Shown one piece after another: positions 7,705 through 18,836 of a stretch of DNA of 64,000 nucleotides. A model generated the notes under the pieces. The model worked only from the letters and a program-made list of their open reading frames with translations. It searched no databases and was not told where the DNA came from. The DNA comes from Aestuariispira ectoiniformans (GTDB lineage Bacteria; Pseudomonadota; Alphaproteobacteria; UBA8366; Aestuariispiraceae): positions 124,001-188,000 of the forward strand of contig NZ_CP062788.1 of assembly GCF_025136295.1 (NCBI RefSeq). Direction: 5' to 3'. Numbering within the stretch: the first letter of the stretch is position 1; each line of letters starts with the position of its first letter. Both the position numbers and the translations under genes were made by a program.

Positions 7705-9018
7705 TTACCAGCGACGTTCAAATTTCTTACGCAGCAATACCGCCGCAAGGTTCATCACGATGAGGAAGCCGAGCAAAACAATGATTGCGGCGCTGGTGCG
7801 CTCCACAAATGCACGTTCCGCACTGTCGGCCCAGAGGTAGACCTGAACCGGCAACACCGTCGACGGATCGGTCGGCCCGCCCGGAATGTCGGCAATGAAA
7901 GCCACCATGCCGATCATCAGCAGCGGAGCCGTCTCGCCCAGAGCCTGCCCCATACCAATGATGGTCCCGGTCAACATGCCCGGCAAGGCCAGCGGCAGGA
8001 CGTGATGGGTCACCACCTGCAGACGGCTGGCGCCCATGCCCAGGGCCGCTTCGCGGATCGACGGCGGCACGGCTTTCAGGGCCGCACGGCTGGCGATGAT
8101 AATCGTCGGCAATGTCATCAGCGTCAGGACCATACCACCGACCAGCGGCGCTGAACGCGGCAGCCCGAACCAGTTCAGGAACAAGGCCAGGCCCAACAGA
8201 CCGAAGACAATCGACGGAACCGCCGCCAGGTTGTTGATATTCACCTCGATCAGGTCGGTCCATTTATTCTTGGGCGCAAATTCCTCAAGATAGACCGCCG
8301 CAGAAACGCCGATCGGGAAAGACAGGACCAGGGTCACAAGCAGGGTCCAGAAAGAGCCGACAACGGCGCCCCAGAGACCGGCCATTTCCGGCTCGCGGCT
8401 ATCGCCCTGGGTCAGAAGACGCCAGTTGAACTTCTTCTCAATCGCCCCGTGGTCGATAAGTTCGTCGACCCAGGCGATCTGCTGATCGTTGACGCGGCGG
8501 TCACCCTCGGCAGCGCTCCGGTCGATTTTTCCCTTCATCAGCATGTCGATGTCATCGGCCGCCGGAACCCAGATATCAATCGTCTGTCCGATCTGATCCG
8601 GATGCTCAAGGACATATTCGCGCAATTCATACTGCGCGCCACTGCTGACAAGCTTGTACAGTTCGCGTTTGTCGCGACGCCCGGTTACCTCCGGGAACAG
8701 GTTACGTACAGATTCTTTGACCATGCCGTAATAGTTGGCGGCACCAATAGCCTCGGGGTCCTTCGTCCCCTGGGGGTCGATCTGTTCCTGCTTCAGGTCG
8801 ACCGTCAGCCGCATCTCGGACTGCTGGAAAGCCGACAGGCCGTTGGACAGGATCGTAATAAACAGCACCGACAGGAATGTCAGCGCCAGACCGATCGCGA
8901 TCAACCCGTAGGAACGGAAACGTTTTTCCGCCGCATGCCGCTTGGCCAACCGTGCCTTGATGCGGGCCTGACGTTCCTCGTGCTGCGTGTTTTCGTCTGA
9001 GATAGCCATATCAGTCAT
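7705..9018 (-). CDS. pstA: Phosphate ABC transporter permease PstA
   Basis: The 437-residue inner-membrane permease is longer than the roughly 290 residues of the E. coli protein. The extra length is a cytoplasmic N-terminus rich in Glu/Arg, one early membrane segment (about 37-62) and a soluble periplasmic insert of about 150 residues. The six-helix transporter core with the EAALGMGASRLQ coupling motif follows. The extended form is common in alphaproteobacteria. The start overlaps the pstC stop (ATGACTGA), so the two are translationally coupled. Confidence 0.93.
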   Translation of the reverse strand: MTDMAISDENTQHEERQARIKARLAKRHAAEKRFRSYGLIAIGLALTFLSVLFITILSNGLSAFQQSEMRLTVDLKQEQIDPQGTKDPEAIGAANYYGMVKESVRNLFPEVTGRRDKRELYKLVSSGAQYELREYVLEHPDQIGQTIDIWVPAADDIDMLMKGKIDRSAAEGDRRVNDQQIAWVDELIDHGAIEKKFNWRLLTQGDSREPEMAGLWGAVVGSFWTLLVTLVLSFPIGVSAAVYLEEFAPKNKWTDLIEVNINNLAAVPSIVFGLLGLALFLNWFGLPRSAPLVGGMVLTLMTLPTIIIASRAALKAVPPSIREAALGMGASRLQVVTHHVLPLALPGMLTGTIIGMGQALGETAPLLMIGMVAFIADIPGGPTDPSTVLPVQVYLWADSAERAFVERTSAAIIVLLGFLIVMNLAAVLLRKKFERRW

Positions 9019-10393
9019 ATTGTTCCCGATACTTGCGAACGACGCGAAGCGCGATGATGTTGAGGATCAAGGTGACAACAAAGAGCACCAGCCCCAGCGC
9101 GAAGGCCGCCAGCGTTTTGGGGCTGTCGAATTCCTGGTCACCGACCAGCAGGGTCACGATCTGCACGGTAACCGTCGTTACCGCCTGGAAGGGGTTCGCA
9201 GTCAGATTGGCCGACAGGCCCGCGGCCATGACAACAATCATGGTCTCGCCGATGGCGCGGCTCGCCGCCAGCAGGATCGAGCCGACGATGCCCGGCAGGG
9301 CCGCCGGCAGGATGACGTTGCGGATGGTTTCCGATCTGGTTGCGCCCAGCCCGTAGGAACCTTCGCGCAGGGAGTTGGGAACCGCAGCAATCACATCATC
9401 CGACAGGGAGGAGACGAAGGGGATGATCATGATCCCCATGACAAGGCCCGCGGCCAGTGCACTTTCCGACGCCACATCCAGCCCCAGCAGCGAACCGCCC
9501 TCACGAAGGAAGGGGGCGACTGTCAGGGCGGCGAAGAAACCGTAAACCACGGTCGGAATACCCGCCAGAATTTCCAGCAGCGGCTTTACCGTTGCGCGGA
9601 ATTTGGGCGAGGCATATTCCGCCATATAAATTGCGGCATAAAGGCCGATAGGCACCGCAACCAGCAAGGCAATCAAACTGATCAGGGCCGTCCCGGCAAA
9701 AATCGGAACCGCGCCGAATTTTCCGCTGGAGCCGACCTGGTCGGCGCGCAGGGCCGTCTGCGGGCTCCATTCCAGGCCGAACAGGAACTCATGTACCGGA
9801 ATTTTGGAAAAGAAATTACCGGTCTCGAAAACCAGCGACAGGATAATGCCGACGGTGGTCAGGATCGCCACACAGGAGCAGGCAATCAGCATCCACATGA
9901 TGATGCGTTCCACCGACTGACGGGCCCGCATCGCGGGGTTAATACGCGTCCGCGCAAAAGCCAGACCGGCGGAAGCCGCCGCCAGGAACACGACCAGCAG
10001 AGACATTTCGCTGATGAATTCCAGGTTTTTGTATTTTTCAACAGCCGCAACTATGGCCGGTTCTGCCTGGCTTATGTCGCCAAGGCCGGCCGCCATGTTA
10101 CGGATATCATTATAAACCAAACCAATTTGCGATTCCGTCATCCCCTGTAACGAGGACGCCAGATCGCCAAGAACAATCTCTTTAATGATGCTGCCTTCGG
10201 CCATGAGCCAGACCCCGGCCAGGGCCAGGGCGGGAATGGCACACCAGAGGGCAGCGAATACACCGTAATATCCGGGTAGCGAATGCAGGCTTACACCAGC
10301 CGCCTGCCCCAATCCGACCGCGCGGGTCCTGCCCAAACGAAAAGCCAGCGCCATGAGCGCCAGTAGACCGAGGGTAATGAGAAAGGATGTCAT
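9011..10393 (-). CDS. pstC: Phosphate ABC transporter permease PstC
   Basis: The 460-residue permease, like its partner PstA, is extended. Two N-terminal membrane segments and a soluble loop precede the core, which carries the EGSYGLGATRSETI coupling loop. I took the ATG at 10393 (MTSFLITLGLLALMALAFRLG), preceded by AGCAGG, because the longer frame would read through a stem-loop. It pairs with PstA to form the channel through which PstS-bound phosphate enters. Confidence 0.92.
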   Translation of the reverse strand: MTSFLITLGLLALMALAFRLGRTRAVGLGQAAGVSLHSLPGYYGVFAALWCAIPALALAGVWLMAEGSIIKEIVLGDLASSLQGMTESQIGLVYNDIRNMAAGLGDISQAEPAIVAAVEKYKNLEFISEMSLLVVFLAAASAGLAFARTRINPAMRARQSVERIIMWMLIACSCVAILTTVGIILSLVFETGNFFSKIPVHEFLFGLEWSPQTALRADQVGSSGKFGAVPIFAGTALISLIALLVAVPIGLYAAIYMAEYASPKFRATVKPLLEILAGIPTVVYGFFAALTVAPFLREGGSLLGLDVASESALAAGLVMGIMIIPFVSSLSDDVIAAVPNSLREGSYGLGATRSETIRNVILPAALPGIVGSILLAASRAIGETMIVVMAAGLSANLTANPFQAVTTVTVQIVTLLVGDQEFDSPKTLAAFALGLVLFVVTLILNIIALRVVRKYREQYD

Positions 10394-10425
10394 GCCTGCT
10401 ATCTGCTTTTTTCTGGAAATGGGAA

Positions 10426-10451
10426 GTGGCGGGCCGCATCGGGCCCGCCAC
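10426..10451 (-). promoter_or_regulatory. Intercistronic stem-loop between pstS and pstC
   Basis: GTGGCGGGCC (10426-10435) pairs with GGCCCGCCAC (10442-10451) over a 6-nt loop, 15 bp after the pstS stop. On the transcribed strand the following bases are TTCCCATTT, not a T-run. This suits an mRNA-stabilising or partially terminating structure that raises PstS over the permeases. Confidence 0.7.
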
Positions 10452-10465
10452 ACCATTCGTCCAAA

Positions 10466-11503
10466 TTACATGGACAGGTTCGTCAGGGACTGGGCAGCGG
10501 CTTTATATTTAGCACGCTCCTGAGCCGGCATCGGGATCAGACCCTTGTCAGCCAGGTAACCATCTTCACCCCAAGCAGCGTCGCTGGTGAATTCAGCCAG
10601 GTATTCTTCCATACCCGGGATCACACCAACGTGGGATTTCTTGACGTAGAAGTAGAGCGAACGGGACACGCCGTATTTGCTGTCGGCGATGTTGTCGAAG
10701 GTCGGCTCTACACCGCCAACTTTGGAACCCTGGATCTTGTCAGCGTTCTGGTCGAGGAAGGAGAAACCGAAGATACCAAAGGCATCTTTGTTGGCTTCCA
10801 GTTTCTGAACGATCAGGTTGTCGTTTTCACCGGCTTCGATGAAAGCGCCATCTTCACGCATTGCATGAGCAACGGCTTTGAAGGCTTTTTTGTCTTCTTT
10901 CTTCAGCGCAACGAGGCTGTCGAATTCTTCAGCGCCTTCTTCCATGACCAGTTCGACGAAAGCGTCACGGGTACCGGAGGTCGGCGGCGGGCCCAGAACT
11001 TCGATTTTGGTGTTCGGCAGGGAGCTGTCGATGTCGGACCATTTCTGGTTCGGGTTGGCGATCAGCTTGCCGTCTTTGCCCGGAACTTCCTTGGCCAGCG
11101 CCAGGAAGAGCTGTTCTTTGGTCAGGTTGACCTGCGTGGCGGACTTGGAGTTGGCGAAGACGATGCCGTCGTAACCGATTTTGATTTCGGTGATGTCGGA
11201 CACGCCGTTTTTCGCGCAACGCTCAACTTCCGATTTCTTGATACGGCGGGAAGCGTTGGTGATGTCCGGCGTTTCAACGCCAGCACCTTCACAGAACAGC
11301 TTCAGACCGCCACCGGAACCGGTGGATTCGATAACCGGGGTTTTGAAACCGGAGGTCCGGCCGAAAGTTTCAGCAACGGCAGTTGCAAACGGGAAAACCG
11401 TAGAGGAACCAACGATGCGGATCTGGTCACGCGCTTCAGCGGCACCGGCCACAGCGACCATGCCAAGAGCGGCGAAAGCTACGGACTTCGAGAAGAACTT
11501 CAT
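10466..11503 (-). CDS. pstS: Phosphate-binding periplasmic protein PstS
   Basis: The 345-residue protein begins MKFFSKSVAFAALGMVAVAGAAEA, a clear Sec signal peptide. The mature protein follows with the phosphate-binding motifs GSSTVFPFA, STGSGGGLKLFCEG and PTSGTRDAFVEL. I preferred the ATG at 11503 because AGGATGG precedes it. A frame opening at 11554 adds 17 residues before the signal peptide. It delivers periplasmic phosphate to PstCA. The upstream region holds a Pho box. Confidence 0.94.
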   Translation of the reverse strand: MKFFSKSVAFAALGMVAVAGAAEARDQIRIVGSSTVFPFATAVAETFGRTSGFKTPVIESTGSGGGLKLFCEGAGVETPDITNASRRIKKSEVERCAKNGVSDITEIKIGYDGIVFANSKSATQVNLTKEQLFLALAKEVPGKDGKLIANPNQKWSDIDSSLPNTKIEVLGPPPTSGTRDAFVELVMEEGAEEFDSLVALKKEDKKAFKAVAHAMREDGAFIEAGENDNLIVQKLEANKDAFGIFGFSFLDQNADKIQGSKVGGVEPTFDNIADSKYGVSRSLYFYVKKSHVGVIPGMEEYLAEFTSDAAWGEDGYLADKGLIPMPAQERAKYKAAAQSLTNLSM

Positions 11504-11623
11504 GGGTAAATCCATCCTGGTTTTAACAGCCACACTTTGTCTCGGATTAAACAAAGACCCCCAATTGGCTGTTGCTAATAATTGGGCCCCTGTTGCGACG
11601 AGACATACGCTCCGTTCGCTGCA

Positions 11624-11656
11624 CTTTTATGATGCGAATGTTACACTTGTGTGACT
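11624..11656 (-). promoter_or_regulatory. Pho box (three PhoB half-sites) upstream of pstS
   Basis: Read on the minus strand, three 7-bp elements repeat every 11 bp: AGTCACA, TGTAACA and CATCATA. Each is followed by a 4-bp spacer, as in PhoB sites of the CTGTCATA-N4 type. They lie about 120 bp before the pstS ATG and downstream of phoR. This implies a PhoB-driven promoter inside the cluster. Confidence 0.6.
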
Positions 11657-11721
11657 CAAACCACATTTTCTGCAGAAATTATGGTTTTTTGCTCAGGAAG
11701 GAGTGTCTTTTCGAGTCAGTT

Positions 11722-12999
11722 TTATGAAATCGGTAAGCTAACCGTAAAACAAGTGCCCTTGTCTTGCTCACTATCCACCGCCAGTCGTCCGCGATGGCGA
11801 TTTACAATGTGCTTCACGATCGCCAGTCCCAATCCGGTACCGCCGATTTCACGCGACCGTGCCGCGTCCACGCGATAGAAGCGTTCCGTCAAACGGGGCA
11901 GATGGTCTCTGGGGATTCCGGCCCCATGGTCGCGGATCGAGATATCGATGCGGTTGCTGCCCGTCGGTTTGGCCGACACCTCGACCGGGGTTCCCTCCCG
12001 GCCATATTTAATGGCGTTGTCGATCAGGTTCTGAAAGACCTGTATCAACTGGTCGCTGTCCCCGGCGACAGGCGGCAGGCTTTCGGGAATGTCGAACTGC
12101 AGTTCCATTTCGCGCTTCGCCGCCTTCATGGCAAGAACGTTATGCACCTTGCCCAGCACGTCCCTGATTTCCACCTGCTGGCTCGGCCGCGTATGTTCAT
12201 CCAGCTCGATACGCGACAAGGACAAAAGATCCTCGATGATGCGGAGCATTCGGCCCGACTGTTCCTGCATAATCTTGAGGAACTGTTCATGGGCGTCGAT
12301 ATCGTCCTTGGCCGGCCCCAACAGTGTTTCAATGAAACCGATCAGGCTGGTCAACGGCGTTCGCAATTCATGACTGACGTTGGCGACAAAATCGGCCCGC
12401 ATGCGTTCCGACCGGTGAGCCTGCGTAACATCCTGCATCGCCATCAAAAGCGCGGAGGCATTCTTGCGCTCCGGAATGCCGGGGGCATGATGAATAGGCA
12501 GCAACCGCACCAGAAACGTCTGTTCGACGGGGGCAGGAAGACTGATTTCCGCCATCTGCGCCTGTTCGGTCACAATGGCTTTCTCAACCGCGCTTAACAA
12601 TTTCGGCTGGCGGAACAGGTCCGTCAGACGGCGGCCGGGCTCCGCCGCCGCACCAAGGGCTGTCGCGGCAGTATTCACACGCATGATCCGTTGATCATGG
12701 GAGATGAAGATAAGCGGGTCGGGCAGCGAATCGATCATGCTTTCGATAATCGCCGCCCGCCTGACATCGTCATTATTCGAGATGGAAGTATGTTCCTTCA
12801 GACGCTGAAACTGCCGCTGAAGGGAAACTTCCGCATCAATCCGGTTGCGGACCAGCATGGCGATACTGACGACGATAACGATCGTCAGCAACACCACCGG
12901 CCAGACCGGCAGATGCCCGAGATAAACCAGCAAGGCAGCAAGTCCGACGTATGGCGCCGCAGCCAAAGCTGTCCATCGAATAACGCCCGCCTTCACCAT
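11722..12999 (-). CDS. phoR: Phosphate regulon sensor histidine kinase PhoR
   Basis: The 425-residue kinase has two N-terminal membrane helices (about 10-28 and 32-50). A PAS-like domain (about 85-190), a HisKA domain with phospho-acceptor His210 in NVSHELRTPL and an ATPase domain follow. The ATPase domain carries the N box (FQNLIDNAIKYG), G1 (DHGAGIP) and G2 (GGTGLGLAIVKHI). It phosphorylates PhoB under phosphate limitation. The gene is first in the cluster and is separated from pstS by 218 bp that hold the Pho box. Confidence 0.93.
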   Translation of the reverse strand: MVKAGVIRWTALAAAPYVGLAALLVYLGHLPVWPVVLLTIVIVVSIAMLVRNRIDAEVSLQRQFQRLKEHTSISNNDDVRRAAIIESMIDSLPDPLIFISHDQRIMRVNTAATALGAAAEPGRRLTDLFRQPKLLSAVEKAIVTEQAQMAEISLPAPVEQTFLVRLLPIHHAPGIPERKNASALLMAMQDVTQAHRSERMRADFVANVSHELRTPLTSLIGFIETLLGPAKDDIDAHEQFLKIMQEQSGRMLRIIEDLLSLSRIELDEHTRPSQQVEIRDVLGKVHNVLAMKAAKREMELQFDIPESLPPVAGDSDQLIQVFQNLIDNAIKYGREGTPVEVSAKPTGSNRIDISIRDHGAGIPRDHLPRLTERFYRVDAARSREIGGTGLGLAIVKHIVNRHRGRLAVDSEQDKGTCFTVSLPIS

Positions 13000-13034
13000 A
13001 CGCCTGTTTCCTCGCTGCCTTGCCTGTTACACCA

Positions 13035-15296
13035 TCATCTCAGCACGTCATGTGCCGCCAACGCTGCCGCGTTGACCAGATCGTTGACACTGGCGCCGGT
13101 TTGGACGATTTGCACCGGTTTGCCAAGCCCCATCAGCAACGGCCCCAGGACGGTGCCTCCGCCCATTTCCTGCAACAGCCGCGTTGCGATATGGGCCGTA
13201 TGCAGGCCCGGCATCACCAGGACGTTGGCCGCGCCGGACAAGCGACAGAAGGGATAGAGACGCTGCATATGTTCCGCGTTCAAGGCGACGGAGGGCGACA
13301 TCTCACCATCGAATTCGAAGTCCACCTTGCGGGCTTCCAACTCGTCAACCGCGGCCCGGATGCGTTCCGGATGGGCGCGGGCCGGGTTGCCGAAACTGGA
13401 CGCGCTCAGCAACGCCACACGCGGTACATGCCCAAGACTATGCGCAAAGCGCGCCGTCTGTTCCGCAATATCCGCCAGGGTCTTGCTGTCGGGCAATTCA
13501 TGGATCGAGGTATCCGCCACGAAGAATGTCCGGCCACGCGCAACAACAATCATGATCCCCATGACCACTTCACCCGGCATCGGGTCGATCACACGGGTCA
13601 CTTCCTCATAGGTATCGGTGAAGGCACGGGTCGTCCCGGAGACCACCGCATCCGTATCGCCCATGGCCAGCATGCAGGCGGCGAAAACATTGCGGTCCTG
13701 ATGCACAAGCCGTGCACAATCACGATACATCAGCCCCTTGCGCTGTTCGCGCTTATACAGGAAGTCGATATATTTCTGATTACGATGCGACAGCTTGGCA
13801 TTGATGATTTCGATGTCATGGACATCGGCCAGACCCAATTCCCGCATCGTTTCCTTGATACGCTCTTCACGGCCAACCAGAACAGGCGTGCCGTATCCTG
13901 CGTTCTTGAAGGCAACTGCCGCACGGATAACACGTTCTTCCTCGCCTTCCGCGAAGGTAACGCGGCGCGGGTTGGAACGGACCTTTTCAAAGATCAGGTT
14001 CAGCATGGATGCGGTCGGGTCCAGGCGTTCCTGAAGTTCCTGCTTGTAGCCTTCCATATCCATGATCGGCTTCTGGGCAACGCCGGAGTCCATGGCCGCC
14101 TGGGCGACGGCGGCAGGCACCGCCACGATGAGGCGCGGATCGAACGGCACAGGGATCAGATATTCCCCCCCGTAGATCAGCTTGCGCCCACCATAGGCCG
14201 CAGCAACCTCGTCCGGCACATCCTCGCGCGCCAGTTCGGCAATGGCCTTGGCCGCCGCAATCTTCATTTCGTCGTTGATCGTCGTCGCCCGGACATCCAG
14301 GGCCCCACGGAAGATATAGGGGAAGCCCAGCACATTGTTGACCTGGTTCGGATAGTCCGACCGGCCTGTTGCGACAATGGCATCCTTGCGCACGGTGCGG
14401 ACCTCATCCGGGGTGATTTCCGGGTCCGGGTTGGCCATGGCAAAGATAATCGGCTTCTCTGCCATTTCGGCAACCATCTCTCCGGTCACCGCCCCTTTGA
14501 CGGACAGACCAAAGAATGCATCCGCCCCTTTCAGGGCTTCGGTCAGGGTGCGGGCGTCGGTTTTGACCGCATGGGCGGACTTCCACTGGTTCATGCCCTC
14601 TTCACGACCCTGATAAATCACGCCTTTGGAGTCGCACATGATCACATTGTCATGCGGCAGCCCCATGGCCTTCATCAGTTCCACGCAGGCAATCGCCGCC
14701 GCCCCTGCGCCATTGACCACAAGCCTCGTGTTCGCGAGGTCACGACCGGTCAGATGCACCGCGTTCAACATGCCAGCCGCCGCGATAATCGCCGTGCCGT
14801 GCTGGTCATCATGGAAGACGGGAATATCCATCAACTCGCGCAGGCGCTGTTCAATGATGAAACATTCCGGGGCTTTGATGTCTTCCAGGTTGATACCGCC
14901 AAAGGTCTTGCCCAGATAGCGGACGCAGTTCACGAACTCGTCCACATCCGTGGTGTCGACCTCCAGGTCAATGCCATCGACATCGGCAAAACGCTTGAAC
15001 AGGACGGCCTTGCCTTCCATCACCGGTTTCGAAGCAAGCGCGCCAATGGCCCCAAGGCCCAGGACAGCCGTCCCGTTGGAGATGACCGCCACGATATTGC
15101 CGCGCGCGGTATAATCATACGCCGCAGACGGATCTTCCGCGATCCGCAGGCAGGGAACCGCCACGCCCGGCGAATACGCCAGGGAAAGATCACGTTGTGT
15201 GGTTAGGGGTTTGGTTGGAGATATTTCTAGTTTGCCGGGTCTTTTCTGCGCGTGAAACAGAAGAGCATCCTCGTCGGTCATTCTTTGGTCGGCCAT
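13035..15296 (-). CDS. maeB: NADP-dependent malic enzyme with C-terminal PTA-like domain
   Basis: The 753-residue protein joins a malic enzyme (about 1-430) to a phosphotransacetylase-like domain (about 440-750). The malic part has [12 protein letters not shown], the catalytic [11 protein letters not shown] and the nucleotide-binding [15 protein letters not shown]. The C-terminal domain in this class is regulatory and usually inactive as an enzyme. It oxidatively decarboxylates malate to pyruvate, yielding NADPH. An AGGGGCG site precedes the ATG. It ends 36 bp before phoR on the same strand, but a functional link with phosphate control is not evident. Confidence 0.95.
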   Translation of the reverse strand: MADQRMTDEDALLFHAQKRPGKLEISPTKPLTTQRDLSLAYSPGVAVPCLRIAEDPSAAYDYTARGNIVAVISNGTAVLGLGAIGALASKPVMEGKAVLFKRFADVDGIDLEVDTTDVDEFVNCVRYLGKTFGGINLEDIKAPECFIIEQRLRELMDIPVFHDDQHGTAIIAAAGMLNAVHLTGRDLANTRLVVNGAGAAAIACVELMKAMGLPHDNVIMCDSKGVIYQGREEGMNQWKSAHAVKTDARTLTEALKGADAFFGLSVKGAVTGEMVAEMAEKPIIFAMANPDPEITPDEVRTVRKDAIVATGRSDYPNQVNNVLGFPYIFRGALDVRATTINDEMKIAAAKAIAELAREDVPDEVAAAYGGRKLIYGGEYLIPVPFDPRLIVAVPAAVAQAAMDSGVAQKPIMDMEGYKQELQERLDPTASMLNLIFEKVRSNPRRVTFAEGEEERVIRAAVAFKNAGYGTPVLVGREERIKETMRELGLADVHDIEIINAKLSHRNQKYIDFLYKREQRKGLMYRDCARLVHQDRNVFAACMLAMGDTDAVVSGTTRAFTDTYEEVTRVIDPMPGEVVMGIMIVVARGRTFFVADTSIHELPDSKTLADIAEQTARFAHSLGHVPRVALLSASSFGNPARAHPERIRAAVDELEARKVDFEFDGEMSPSVALNAEHMQRLYPFCRLSGAANVLVMPGLHTAHIATRLLQEMGGGTVLGPLLMGLGKPVQIVQTGASVNDLVNAAALAAHDVLR

Positions 15297-15491
15297 GTGT
15301 CGCCCCTTTTGTTTTTGTTGTCGCTATCATGTCATGGCGCAACGGACTTTCAAGTGCCCAGAAGAAGAAAACAGTATCGTTCGTACGGCAATGATCCTTA
15401 CCATTACGCGATTAGCAGAAAACTATTTTACTTTGATGACAGATTTTGGGACCGAATATTATCATAAACTGATAAATAAGCCCCTGTTCCA

Positions 15492-15513
15492 CCGTATTGT
15501 TCATGCAATACGG
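15492..15513. other. Unassigned stem-loop in the maeB-SPW gap
   Basis: CCGTATTG (15492-15499) pairs perfectly with CAATACGG (15506-15513) over a 6-nt loop. An A/T-rich stretch with five T follows on the plus strand at 15521. It sits between the SPW gene stop and the maeB start, both on the minus strand, so a terminator for the SPW transcript is possible. Confidence 0.4.
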
Positions 15514-15559
15514 CATCCAAATTTTTACACGGTACCGGCCCTCCTGACCGGTTGACGGG

Positions 15560-15934
15560 TCAGGCGGTCGGGGCGGCACCCTTGTGGATCGAAATCTCCG
15601 TCCAGAGCGCCATGCAGGCCACGATCAAACCGACAATAACGAAGTTCAGCATCATCGCCGACATCATGGTCATACCCAGAACCCAGGGCGATACCACCAG
15701 CCAGATACCGAGTGCCGCGTCCAGCCATTCTTCCCATTCGGCAAAATTGGCAATGGCCGCAGCGGCCGATACGGCAATGATGACGCCGCAGGCATAGGCA
15801 TTCCATTCAAAGATGCGGGTATGAGCGAAACCGAAAACCCAGGGCGAGGCAATCAGCCAAAGCCCGAGAATGAGGTTGATGCTGTCACGCCACTGGCTTT
15901 TCATGGCCGACCACATATCAGGTTTCTTTTCCAT
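15560..15934 (-). CDS. SPW repeat membrane protein
   Basis: The 124-residue protein contains two copies of the SPW motif ([10 protein letters not shown] and [10 protein letters not shown]) and four membrane helices. This matches the SPW-repeat family, whose function is unknown. I took the ATG at 15934 because AGGAAAGAG precedes it and the domain starts right after. Longer frames would run into the mutS upstream region. It is divergent from mutS, with 172 bp between the two starts. Confidence 0.8.
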   Translation of the reverse strand: MEKKPDMWSAMKSQWRDSINLILGLWLIASPWVFGFAHTRIFEWNAYACGVIIAVSAAAAIANFAEWEEWLDAALGIWLVVSPWVLGMTMMSAMMLNFVIVGLIVACMALWTEISIHKGAAPTA

Positions 15935-16106
15935 CAGTCTCTTTCCTTTCACCAAAGGAACGACACTCAAACCTCCAAGTGGAAAATTTTCTTTCCTGTT
16001 AAAGAATCTAGGTAGGTTTCTGTTGACTTCAACGGCTAAAAAATCATCCTTTGCGGCCCTCGTCGACGATTTACCAAACAGAGCCCATTCGCTATTCTGC
16101 GACGCC

Positions 16107-18767
16107 ATGACAAAGCCCATCGAAACAAAACCCGCCGCCAAGAAAGTCACCCCCATGATGGTCCAGTATCTGGCCATCAAGGAACAGCACCCGGAATGCC
16201 TTCTGTTCTACCGGATGGGGGATTTTTACGAGCTGTTTTTCGATGATGCGGTCAAGGCCGCTGCGGCCCTGGACATCACCCTGACCAAACGTGGCCACCA
16301 TGAAGGTGAGCAAATCCCCATGGCCGGGGTTCCGGTGCACGCCCATGACACCTATCTGGCGCGGCTGATTCGCAAAGGCTTCAAGGTTGCTGTCTGCGAA
16401 CAGACGGAAGACCCGGCAGAGGCCAAGAAACGCGGGGCCAAATCCGTCGTCCGGCGCGAGGTTGTGCGCGTGGTCACCCCCGGCACCCTGACCGAAGACA
16501 CGCTGCTGGACGCGCGGTCCAACAACTATCTTGCCGCCCTGGCAAAGGTGGGCCAGTCGCTGGCGCTGGCCTGGGCGGATATGTCGACCGGAGATTTCTT
16601 TGTCCAGCCGGCAACCGACGACAGCCTGGCCGCCATTCTGGCGCGGGTCCGGCCCGGTGAGCTCCTATGCCCGCAAAAGCTGATCGAACAGCCTGACCTC
16701 TATGACGTTTTCGCCGAATGGCAGTCTGTCCTGACGCCGCAACCGGATGCGCGTTTCGATTCCACCAACGCCGAGGCGCGCCTGAAGGAATTCTACGACG
16801 TCGCCTCGCTGGATGCCTATGGTGACTTCAACCGCGCGGAAGTTGCCGCGGCAGGCGCACTATTGGACTATGTGGAGCTGACCCAGGTCGGCCAGATGCC
16901 GCGCCTGGCGCGCCTTGCCCATGTGGCGCAGGGCGCGCTGATGGAAATCGACCAGGCGACGCGGCGCAACCTGGAACTGGTGCAGACGCTTTCCGGTGAA
17001 CGCCAGGGCAGCCTTCTATCGGTCATCGACCATACTGTCACCGGTGCAGGCGCGCGCCTGCTGGCGACGCGGTTGTCATCCCCCCTGACCGACCCGGCGG
17101 CAATCAACGCCCGCCAGGATATGGTGCAGTTTTTCCGGGATGCAGACCTGATCCGCGAAGACCTGCGCCAGCTTTTGAAGGAAACACCGGACCTTGAGCG
17201 CGCGCTTGGGCGGCTGTCGCTTGGACGCGGCGGTCCCCGTGACCTGGCCGCGATCCGCGACGGATTGGCCGCCACCAAACGCGCCCGTGAAATCCTGAGC
17301 CAGGACGGTGAGGGCCTGCCCTCCGGCGTTCAGGTGGCCGAAACCGATCTTGGTCATCATGAGGTTCTGGTTGAAAAACTGGGTCGGGCCCTGCAGGACG
17401 ACCTGCCCCTGATCACCCGTGACGGCAATTTCATCGCCGAGGGCTTCAACGCCCGGCTGGATGAGCTGCGGTCCATGGGCAGCGACGCCAAGAAGCTGTT
17501 GATGAACCTTCAGGTGAAATACCAGCAGGAAAGCGGCGTCGATAACCTGAAGGTCAAGCATAACAACGTGCTGGGCTATTTCCTGGAGGTCAGCGCCAAA
17601 AACGCCGACAAGCTGGGCGATCAGTTCATCCACCGCCAGACCATGTCCAACGCCATGCGCTATACCACGACCGAATTGTCGGAACTGGCACGCGACATTG
17701 TCGAGGCAAAAGACAAGGCCCAGGCTCTGGAACAGGAACTGTTTGAAGACCTGGCAACCGACGTGAAGGCCATGGCCGACGGCGTGGCGCTTGCCGCACA
17801 CAGCCTGGCGGAACTGGACTGGGCAACGGGCCTGGCACAGCTTGCCCTTGATCAGGACTATTGCCGTCCGATTGTCGACCACAGCCTTGCCTTCCATATC
17901 GAAGGTGGCCGACATCCGGTCGTGGAACACGCCCTGCGCAAGTCCGGCAACACGGATTTCGTGCCCAACGACTGCGAATTGAACCCGGATCAGAAATTAT
18001 GGCTGATCACTGGTCCGAACATGGCGGGTAAAAGTACCTTCCTGCGCCAGAATGCCCTGATCACGATCCTTGCCCAGATGGGCGGTTTCGTCCCGGCAAC
18101 GGCCTGCCATATCGGGGTCGTCGACCGGTTGTTCAGCCGTGTCGGCGCCGCCGACGATCTGGCGCGCGGGCGGTCCACCTTCATGGTGGAAATGGTGGAA
18201 ACCGCGACGATCCTCAATCAGGCGACCGACCGCAGCCTTGTCATCCTTGACGAAATCGGGCGAGGCACAGCAACCTTCGACGGCCTGTCGATCGCCTGGG
18301 CCTGCGTTGAACATCTGCATGAGGCCAACAAATCCCGTGCGTTGTTCGCAACCCATTACCACGAACTGACGGCCCTGACCGAACAACTGGCATCGCTGGT
18401 TTCCTATTCCATGCGGGTGAAGGAATGGCAGGGCGATGTCATCTTCCTGCATGAGGTGATGCGCGGGGCGGCAGACCGGTCCTACGGCATCCATGTGGCA
18501 CGTCTGGCCGGATTGCCGAAACCTGTTGTGCAACGGGCAGAAGACGTCCTGCATACGTTGGAAAAAGGGGAACAGTCGGGTGCTGTGACACGATTGGTGG
18601 ATGACCTGCCTCTGTTCCAGGCGATCCTCGACCAACCGGACCCCACTCCTGCGGAAGTCCCCGCCTCTGTCGTCGAGGATACCCTCAAGACAATCGATCC
18701 CGACGATCTGACGCCAAAACAGGCCCTGGACCGCCTCTATGAATTGAAAGCGCTGTTGAAGGACTAA
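16107..18767 (+). CDS. mutS: DNA mismatch repair protein MutS
   Basis: The 886-residue protein has the mismatch-recognition motif [15 protein letters not shown] near the N-terminus, whose Phe wedges into the mispair. The connector, lever and clamp domains follow, then an ATPase with Walker [10 protein letters not shown] (636-644), Walker [18 protein letters not shown] and ATHYHEL. The ATG at 16107 gives the family-typical start ([21 protein letters not shown]). An upstream in-frame ATG at 15870 would add 79 residues of no MutS likeness. It detects base mismatches and recruits MutL. Confidence 0.96.
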   Translation: MTKPIETKPAAKKVTPMMVQYLAIKEQHPECLLFYRMGDFYELFFDDAVKAAAALDITLTKRGHHEGEQIPMAGVPVHAHDTYLARLIRKGFKVAVCEQTEDPAEAKKRGAKSVVRREVVRVVTPGTLTEDTLLDARSNNYLAALAKVGQSLALAWADMSTGDFFVQPATDDSLAAILARVRPGELLCPQKLIEQPDLYDVFAEWQSVLTPQPDARFDSTNAEARLKEFYDVASLDAYGDFNRAEVAAAGALLDYVELTQVGQMPRLARLAHVAQGALMEIDQATRRNLELVQTLSGERQGSLLSVIDHTVTGAGARLLATRLSSPLTDPAAINARQDMVQFFRDADLIREDLRQLLKETPDLERALGRLSLGRGGPRDLAAIRDGLAATKRAREILSQDGEGLPSGVQVAETDLGHHEVLVEKLGRALQDDLPLITRDGNFIAEGFNARLDELRSMGSDAKKLLMNLQVKYQQESGVDNLKVKHNNVLGYFLEVSAKNADKLGDQFIHRQTMSNAMRYTTTELSELARDIVEAKDKAQALEQELFEDLATDVKAMADGVALAAHSLAELDWATGLAQLALDQDYCRPIVDHSLAFHIEGGRHPVVEHALRKSGNTDFVPNDCELNPDQKLWLITGPNMAGKSTFLRQNALITILAQMGGFVPATACHIGVVDRLFSRVGAADDLARGRSTFMVEMVETATILNQATDRSLVILDEIGRGTATFDGLSIAWACVEHLHEANKSRALFATHYHELTALTEQLASLVSYSMRVKEWQGDVIFLHEVMRGAADRSYGIHVARLAGLPKPVVQRAEDVLHTLEKGEQSGAVTRLVDDLPLFQAILDQPDPTPAEVPASVVEDTLKTIDPDDLTPKQALDRLYELKALLKD

Positions 18768-18836
18768 ATGCCTGTACCACGCCCTGATCAAGGGCAATGC
18801 AGACCAAACAGGGGTGATATCTGTTAAACTGGAAAT

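Noticed and set aside
13020-15206. A plus-strand open frame of 728 codons opposite maeB
   Set aside because: maeB is intact on the minus strand with all motifs, and the opposite frame has no recognisable domain.
15197-15555. Three overlapping plus-strand ORFs upstream of maeB
   Set aside because: They overlap the start of maeB or the promoter gap, lack ribosome sites and show no domain.
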